DNA from: Anaerolineales bacterium | Lineage (GTDB): Bacteria; Chloroflexota; Anaerolineae; Anaerolineales; Villigracilaceae | DNA: 64,000 nt | Direction: 5' to 3' | Assembly (NCBI GenBank): GCA_030680795.1 | Contig: JAUXUL010000027.1 | Span: forward strand, 62,001 to 126,000 | Shown: piece after piece, positions 59,222 through 64,000 of the stretch | Layout: the number at the start of each line of letters is the position of its first letter | How positions within the stretch are numbered: position 1 is the stretch's first letter | Notes under the pieces: model-generated | Databases searched by the model: none | Told to the model about the DNA's origin: nothing | What the model saw: only the letters and a program-made list of their open reading frames with translations | Translations under genes and position numbers: made by a program

Positions 59222-60139
59222 ATGAAAATTATTGACAAAACTCCATTGCAAGACAAGAAGGGTAATATCAGTTTTACTGCCCGTGTCCGTGGGACATTGA
59301 AATACGGATTGAACTGGTATGCCGATCTTGAAGCTCAAAAAAGAGTGATCGCGCAATTAAGCCGTGTACTTGAAAAAGGATTTGTAGTGATTCGCAATTT
59401 CACCCTGCCGGACAGCGAGATCGTGATCCCGATCATCCTGGTTGGCACGGGCGGCATCTTCGTAATATATGTAACAAATGCAAAAGGCTTCTTTGAAGCC
59501 AAAGGAGATCAGTGGAATACGATCAGGGACGGGATTTCCCAACCTGCCAGGATTAATTTGCTCAGTCGTGTAGCGCAACTGACCCGCGCTTTTCAAAAAT
59601 ATTTGGAGATCCATAAATTCAAACTGTCAACAACCCCAGAGTCTGTGCTGATCGCCAGCAACCCCGGCGCGCAAATCGAATCATTGCGCCCTGTGGCGCG
59701 CGTGGTCAGAAGCGATGCAATCAAACAATTCGCCGCCTCGCTTTTGCAGGCGCCCCCCATTATGTCTGCGGGCATGGTCTACGATCTCGGAGATTACATC
59801 ATTGACCCAAGCCTGCGCCGCGAAGCCCCCCCCGCCGGTGATCCTGCAGAAGAACCCTTCTCCCGCGCGCAAGCCATCTTCAGCGCTTCAGACCCGTCAA
59901 AACCATTCGACCCAAATGACCTCGGCTTTGCATTTGAAGATGAAAATGCCCCCCAGGGCGTTCCGCCAAATTTACGCGAAACCAACCCGGCCATTCCATT
60001 GCCCGATCGACAACCCATCCCTGCCAAAGAGAAAATCTTCGGCATGACCAATGCCCAGGTAATCGTGCTGGCAGCCATGTCGCTCATTGAATGCTGCATC
60101 CTGATCGGGTTTGGCGCATTTCTCTACTTGAACCAATAA
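59222..60139 (+). CDS. NERD-like domain protein with C-terminal membrane helix
   Basis: A 305-residue protein. The first 180 residues resemble the NERD (nuclease-related) fold: VIRNFTLPDSEIVIPIILVGTGGIFVIYVTNAKGFFEAKGDQW, although the catalytic Asp and Lys are not clear. A Pro-rich region follows, then a single C-terminal helix (AQVIVLAAMSLIECCILIGFGAFLYL). The function is unknown. The GT2 gene begins 6 bases after its stop. Confidence 0.6.
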   Translation: MKIIDKTPLQDKKGNISFTARVRGTLKYGLNWYADLEAQKRVIAQLSRVLEKGFVVIRNFTLPDSEIVIPIILVGTGGIFVIYVTNAKGFFEAKGDQWNTIRDGISQPARINLLSRVAQLTRAFQKYLEIHKFKLSTTPESVLIASNPGAQIESLRPVARVVRSDAIKQFAASLLQAPPIMSAGMVYDLGDYIIDPSLRREAPPAGDPAEEPFSRAQAIFSASDPSKPFDPNDLGFAFEDENAPQGVPPNLRETNPAIPLPDRQPIPAKEKIFGMTNAQVIVLAAMSLIECCILIGFGAFLYLNQ

Positions 60140-60145
60140 CTCGAA

Positions 60146-60877
60146 TTGTCCACTCCATTTCTATCCATCGTCATACCAGCCCATAATGAAGAAAGCCGCC
60201 TGCCGCGCACGCTCGGGCAGATCTTTTCCTTTCTTGAAAAGCAAACCTATTCATCCGAAGTCATCATTGTGGAAAACGGCAGTTCAGACCGCACACTTGA
60301 GTTCGCGCAGGAATATACCCTGCGCCACCCAAACCTGACTGTCTACCATGAAGAACAACCGGGCAAAGGCAACGCCCTGCGGCGCGGCATATCGGAAGCG
60401 CGCGGTGAATATCGGTTTATCTGCGATGCCGACCTTTCCATGCCGATTGAAGAACTTCATAAATTCCTCCCCCCTGTTCTGAATGATTTTGATATCGCCA
60501 TTGGTTCACGCGAAGCGCCCGGCTCAATTCGTTATCACGAACCATCCTATCGCCATTTAGGCGGGCGCGCCATCAACTTTCTGATCCGGTTATTGATTCT
60601 GCCCGGGTTAAATGACACCCAATGCGGCTTCAAATGTTTTCGCGCTGAAACAACCGAAGTTATTTTTCGCCAGCAAACACTGACAGGCTGGTCCTTTGAT
60701 ATTGAACTTCTTTATCTCGCCCGCCAAAAAATATTAAGGATCAAAGAGGTCCCCATCCAATGGTATTTCGATCCGGACAGCAAAGTCAACGCCGTACGCG
60801 ATGCCTTGCGCATGATCGGCGACATCTTCCGTATTCATCTCAATGCCATGCGCGGCAGGTATGATCTCAAACCCTGA
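60146..60877 (+). CDS. Family 2 glycosyltransferase (DPM-synthase-like)
   Basis: A 243-residue GT2 enzyme with IVIPAHNEESRLPRTLGQI at the donor site, the DAD metal motif (ICDADLSMPIEEL), and NDTQCGFKCFRAE, typical of dolichyl-phosphate-mannose-synthase-like proteins. It would load a sugar onto a polyprenyl phosphate. The start is TTG 60146. Its end overlaps the rnhB start by 17 bases. Confidence 0.9.
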   Translation: MSTPFLSIVIPAHNEESRLPRTLGQIFSFLEKQTYSSEVIIVENGSSDRTLEFAQEYTLRHPNLTVYHEEQPGKGNALRRGISEARGEYRFICDADLSMPIEELHKFLPPVLNDFDIAIGSREAPGSIRYHEPSYRHLGGRAINFLIRLLILPGLNDTQCGFKCFRAETTEVIFRQQTLTGWSFDIELLYLARQKILRIKEVPIQWYFDPDSKVNAVRDALRMIGDIFRIHLNAMRGRYDLKP

Positions 60878-61490
60878 TCTCACACACGAACAACAACTCT
60901 GGTCGGCATACAATTACATCGCGGGGTTGGATGAAGCAGGACGCGGCGCCCTGACCGGACCAGTCTGTGTGGGCGCAGTGATCCTGCCAAATGACAACCC
61001 GCTTCTCTCCCAAGCCTTGAACGGGGTGCGTGATTCCAAACAATTAACTCCCCGTAAGCGTCTCCAACTTATGCCGCGCATCAAAGAGTCTGCGCTGGCC
61101 TGGGGTATTGGCTTTGCCTCCGCAGAAGATATTGACTTGATGGGCATCGTCCCAGGTACACGGCTCGCCGCAAGCCGCGCACTGGCAATGCTCCCGCTCA
61201 CCCCCAATTTTTTACTGACAGATTTCCGCCTCGAACTCCCCGAATTGGATATTTCACAAACTGCGCTCGTCAAAGGAGACCAGCGCTCATTGAGCATTGC
61301 ATGCGCATCCATTCTTGCGAAGACCGCGCGCGATGCATGTATGATCGAAATGGACGAAAAATATCCTGGATATGGATTTGCGCGCCACAAAGGATATGGC
61401 ACACTCTGGCATCGTCGGAAGATCGCGCAGCTAGGTTACTCCCCCATCCATCGAAAAACATTCAAAATAAAAAAAGTAGCGCGAGATTAA
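60861..61490 (+). CDS. rnhB: Ribonuclease HII
   Basis: A 209-residue enzyme that removes ribonucleotides and RNA from DNA hybrids. IAGLDEAGRGALTGPVCVGAVIL holds D24 and E25; DSKQLTPRKR, LLTDFRLELP and KTARDACMIEMDEKYPGYGFARHKGYGT complete the family pattern. ATG 60861 is preferred over 60843. Its stop codon lies inside a palindrome that forms the terminator. Confidence 0.94.
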   Translation: MISNPDLTHEQQLWSAYNYIAGLDEAGRGALTGPVCVGAVILPNDNPLLSQALNGVRDSKQLTPRKRLQLMPRIKESALAWGIGFASAEDIDLMGIVPGTRLAASRALAMLPLTPNFLLTDFRLELPELDISQTALVKGDQRSLSIACASILAKTARDACMIEMDEKYPGYGFARHKGYGTLWHRRKIAQLGYSPIHRKTFKIKKVARD

Positions 61491-61517
61491 TCTCGCGCTG
61501 CACCGTTTACTTTTTCA
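61478..61517. terminator. Palindrome over the rnhB stop codon
   Basis: AGCGCGAGATT is followed directly by its perfect complement, and the rnhB TAA is in its centre. TTTACTTTTT follows. It separates the convergent rnhB and LysM genes. Confidence 0.7.
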
Positions 61518-62343
61518 GGAAACCGCCGCCTGAAAATTTACTTTCTGGTTTGCCGGAGCGCCACGCATAATATCCCAATGCGGCTCCGCCCAGCAGGAAC
61601 AAGGCTCCAAAAATACCAAGGATCGGAGAAGTGCCGCCACCGCTCTCTTCTGCCGCGCTGGGGTCCACCACCACATCCCTGGATTGGATCCCAAAATCCA
61701 CAAAGGCGAGGTCGCCTGCATTCACATCCAGGGCATAATTCAACTCCATGGTCGGGTTGTAATTATCAGGGATACCAACTGTAATGTTGTAATTCCCTTC
61801 CGGGATATCAGAGAAACATATCCCTTGAAAGGCTTCAGGGTCGGCTGGAATGACCGTGTTTTGCGCGGCGGAATATTCGCCATTGATTTCAGTCAGACTG
61901 ACCGCGCCGCCCGCCACAGCAGGCTCGGTCTCTTCGCGCAGGGCATTGCCGTTCGCATCGTCAAATAGCAAAATGCAAACTTCTGTTGTACCAGATAGAG
62001 GCGTGGGAGTGACCGTCGGCACCCCGGGTGTGGGAGATGCGCCGGGAGTGGGAGTCCCTGCAACGGAGATTATCCCGATCAGCAATTCCCGTCCTTCAAT
62101 AAGCGTACAGTTCTCATCCAGGTTTGAATTCAACTGGCGGAGTTGTTCCACACTGATCGCGTTCAAAAGCGAAACACGAGTGCAGGTTTCACCGGGTTGC
62201 ACAACATAAATAATACGCCCGTCTGCGCCCGGAGTGGGCGTGAGGTACTGCTGTGCGTGGGGCGCGGCGTTTACCGGCAGCCACAGCCCAAGCAGGAGCA
62301 AACTAACAAGGGTCAATATGGTAATAAAACGCTTTGGATTCAT
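61507..62343 (-). CDS. Secreted LysM protein with C-terminal membrane anchor
   Basis: A 278-residue protein: signal peptide (FITILTLVSLLLLGLWLPVNAAPHA), a LysM wall-binding domain (IIYVVQPGETCTRVSLLNAISVEQLRQLN to LIEGRELLIG), a TPTPG linker, a CNA-B/SdrD-like fold (CILLFDDANGNALREETEPAVAGGAVSLTE), and a C-terminal helix followed by a basic tail (YYAWRSGKPESKFSGG). It would tie the membrane to peptidoglycan. TATAAT lies 7 bases before the ATG with an extended -10 TGA. Confidence 0.88.
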   Translation of the reverse strand: MNPKRFITILTLVSLLLLGLWLPVNAAPHAQQYLTPTPGADGRIIYVVQPGETCTRVSLLNAISVEQLRQLNSNLDENCTLIEGRELLIGIISVAGTPTPGASPTPGVPTVTPTPLSGTTEVCILLFDDANGNALREETEPAVAGGAVSLTEINGEYSAAQNTVIPADPEAFQGICFSDIPEGNYNITVGIPDNYNPTMELNYALDVNAGDLAFVDFGIQSRDVVVDPSAAEESGGGTSPILGIFGALFLLGGAALGYYAWRSGKPESKFSGGGFLKK

Positions 62344-62350
62344 CCCTGAA

Positions 62351-62356
62351 ATTATA
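62351..62356 (-). promoter_or_regulatory. Extended -10 box for a leaderless LysM transcript
   Basis: On the minus strand TGA, TATAAT, TTCAGGG and ATG are consecutive, a 7-base gap. Confidence 0.65.
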
Positions 62357-62399
62357 TCAGATTCATTTTGGTATAAAATAAAGAGGAAAGAGGAGCGCC

Positions 62400-63848
62400 A
62401 TGAAAACTTTGCTTAAGAACGGAACATTGATCACCGCCTCAGACACATTTCAATCAGATATTTTGATCGAGGACGAAAAGATCGCCCGCCTCGGACTTAA
62501 TCTGGAAGTTGATTCTGACCAGCGGATAGATGCTGCGGGCAAGCTGATCCTGCCCGGCGGCGTGGACCCGCACGTCCATTTGGATTTGCCGATGTTCAAC
62601 ACCGTCTCCTCCGATGACCATTACACGGGTCACAAAGCCGCGGCGTTCGGCGGGACAACCACTGCCATGGACTTCATTCCCCTCACCCCACCCCCTCACC
62701 CTGTGGGAGAGGGGCAAAGGGGTGAGGGAGATTTTCAATATTCCGTTGATTTGTGGATGAAAAAAGCCGAAAAAGCCGCCATTGATTATTCCTTCCACAT
62801 GAACCTGACGCAATTCAATGACAGGATCGCCAAAGAGATTCCATCCTTGCGGGGCATGGGCATTCAAACGCTTAAAGTCTTCACTGCCTACAACGGACGT
62901 TTACGCATTGATGACGGCAGTATCTTCAGAGCCATGCAAATCGCCAGAGACAATGGCATGTTGGTCATGGCGCATTGCGAAAACGGAGATGTCATTGAAA
63001 CGCTTGTCGGGAAGGCGTTGGCGGCAGGTCACACCTCACCCGAATGGCACGCATTGACCAGACCCGGCTGGGGCGCAATCGATGCCACTTTACGAGTAGC
63101 AGGCCTGGCCGCAGAATCCGATGCGTCGGTTTACATCGTCCACATGAATATGGGCGGTGAAGTGGACATGCTCAAGTACGCGCGCGAACGCGGCGTCAAA
63201 GTAATGGGCGAGACTTGTCTGCAATATTTGTTTTTCACAATTGATGACTTGCGCCGCCCCGATGGCGCAAAGTGGATCTGCTCACCGCCGATGCGAACGG
63301 AAAAAGACAACGCGCGTTTGTGGGAAGGCCTGCGTGACGGCATTCTGCAAACGGTTGGCACGGATCATTGTCCATTTTTCTTGGATGGCACGAAGCCAAT
63401 TATTTATGAGGGCAGAGAGATCGCCATTGCAGGCAAGGAACTTGGAAAAGATGATTTCACGAAAATACCGAACGGACTGCCCGGTATTCAAGACCGCCTG
63501 CCTGTCTTATGGACTCAGGGTGTGGGCACAGGCAAGATCAGCGCAAATCAATTTGTTGAGTTGACCAGCGCCAACCCTGCCAGGATATTTGGCTTATATC
63601 CGCGCAAAGGCTCGCTCTTAGTCGGCGCAGATGCGGATATTGTAATTTGGGACCCGCAGAAAAAAGTGAGTTACGGCGTGTCAAAATCACACCAGCGAAC
63701 GGACTACAATCTGTACGAAGGCTGGGAATTGAAAGGCTACCCTGAAAAAGTTTTCCTGCGCGGCAAGTTAATTGTGGATGGGGATGAATGGAAAGGCAAA
63801 CGCGGAGACGGGAAATTCCTGAAACGCGGCGAAGGCGAAATTTTATAG
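62400..63848 (+). CDS. Dihydropyrimidinase / D-hydantoinase
   Basis: A 482-residue amidohydrolase that opens dihydropyrimidine or hydantoin rings. The binuclear metal site is visible: H58 and H60 in DPHVHLD, carboxylated K159 in QTLKVFTAYNG, His in VMAHCEN and VYIVHMN, and Asp in GTDHCPF. An in-frame insertion of about 18 residues (PLTPPPHPVGEGQRGEGD, 62680-62731) is a repeat unit. AAAGAGGAGCGCC precedes the ATG. The next gene, an SbtA-like transporter, starts 21 bases later. Confidence 0.93.
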   Translation: MKTLLKNGTLITASDTFQSDILIEDEKIARLGLNLEVDSDQRIDAAGKLILPGGVDPHVHLDLPMFNTVSSDDHYTGHKAAAFGGTTTAMDFIPLTPPPHPVGEGQRGEGDFQYSVDLWMKKAEKAAIDYSFHMNLTQFNDRIAKEIPSLRGMGIQTLKVFTAYNGRLRIDDGSIFRAMQIARDNGMLVMAHCENGDVIETLVGKALAAGHTSPEWHALTRPGWGAIDATLRVAGLAAESDASVYIVHMNMGGEVDMLKYARERGVKVMGETCLQYLFFTIDDLRRPDGAKWICSPPMRTEKDNARLWEGLRDGILQTVGTDHCPFFLDGTKPIIYEGREIAIAGKELGKDDFTKIPNGLPGIQDRLPVLWTQGVGTGKISANQFVELTSANPARIFGLYPRKGSLLVGADADIVIWDPQKKVSYGVSKSHQRTDYNLYEGWELKGYPEKVFLRGKLIVDGDEWKGKRGDGKFLKRGEGEIL

Positions 63849-63869
63849 TTTGGACGGAGGATAATTCTT

Positions 63870-64000
63870 TTGGAATTAATTACATCGAATTTGTTGACCC
63901 CAATGGTCTTGTGCTATGTTCTGGGACTCATCGCCGGGCGCCTGGGTTCAGACCTGCGCATACCGAATCAATTATACGAGTCCATCACCATTTATTTACT
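63870..64000 (+). CDS. SbtA-like sodium-dependent bicarbonate transporter, 5' part
   Basis: TTG 63870 follows GGAGG by nine bases and opens a frame reading LELITSNLLTPMVLCYVLGLIAGRLGSDLRIPNQLYESIT, which continues beyond the window. NLL-x-P-x-VL-x-x-x-LG-x-x-A-x-x-x-x-SDL-x-IP is the start of the SbtA/DUF897 family. Only 43 codons are visible, so the assignment is tentative. Confidence 0.7.
   Translation, partial: MELITSNLLTPMVLCYVLGLIAGRLGSDLRIPNQLYESITIYL

Overview
The window looks like chromosomal DNA of a member of the Chloroflexota, most likely class Anaerolineae. This is an inference from gene content and style, not from a database search. The signs are Thr-Pro-rich linkers behind lipoprotein signal peptides, families of short palindromic repeats inserted even inside conserved genes, DUF711 and UPF0104-type proteins, and many promoters whose -10 box lies 6-7 bases before the start codon. 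No rRNA, CRISPR array or complete insertion sequence is present. Three tRNA genes are convincing: Arg(GCG), Lys(TTT) and Pro(TGG).

Layout. 0-7 kb: a consensus promoter, SAM-I riboswitch and terminator, then an AT-rich accessory block (truncated YdeI-like gene, REP-associated IS200-like transposase between two REP-like elements, Mrr-like nuclease, HEPN plus PD-(D/E)XK fusion), then metH. 7-17 kb: thiol peroxidase, tRNA-Arg, surE, cupin, MFS transporter, a DUF1998-type helicase carrying an HNH domain, a flippase-like membrane protein, a LuxR-type regulator, a DinB-like protein, a doubly broken SDR pseudogene and an M23 peptidase. 17-26 kb: rseP, HEAT-repeat protein, tRNA-Lys, thioredoxin, infC (ATA start)-rpmI-rplT, macro-domain protein, SpoU methyltransferase, DUF711 protein, ArsR-DUF2087 regulator and branched-chain aminotransferase. 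26-34 kb: secreted and lipoprotein genes, groES-groEL under a perfect CIRCE operator, and two tandem TPR membrane proteins. 34-43 kb: trmD, MFS transporter, two tandem BMP-family lipoproteins, greA with a terminator-like leader, lysS and kynureninase. 43-54 kb: pseudouridine synthase, OmpR/histidine kinase pair, lytic transglycosylase, a membrane protein under a LexA-box promoter, FAD oxidoreductase, a GT-C-like membrane protein, M50 protease, galE and an esterase lipoprotein. 53.7-58 kb: an accessory tract punctuated by one intact tRNA-Pro and four tRNA-Pro-derived copies, three of them followed by related hairpins; it holds a GIY-YIG gene, membrane-anchored small proteins, a transposase relic and an FGE-type lipoprotein. 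58-64 kb: an operon of two uncharacterised proteins, a glycosyltransferase and rnhB, then a LysM protein, a hydantoinase and the start of an SbtA-like transporter.

How the genes fit together. Most are housekeeping: translation (infC, rpmI, rplT, lysS, trmD, tRNAs), folding (groES/EL), transcript cleavage (greA), envelope work (rseP, M23, SLT, LysM) and methionine synthesis (metH). The methionine riboswitch is now separated from metH by mobile and defence-like genes. The strongest candidates for something undescribed are the tRNA-Pro-derived repeat tract, the HEPN-nuclease fusion, the greA leader attenuator, the LexA-controlled membrane protein and the recurrent leaderless promoter arrangement.
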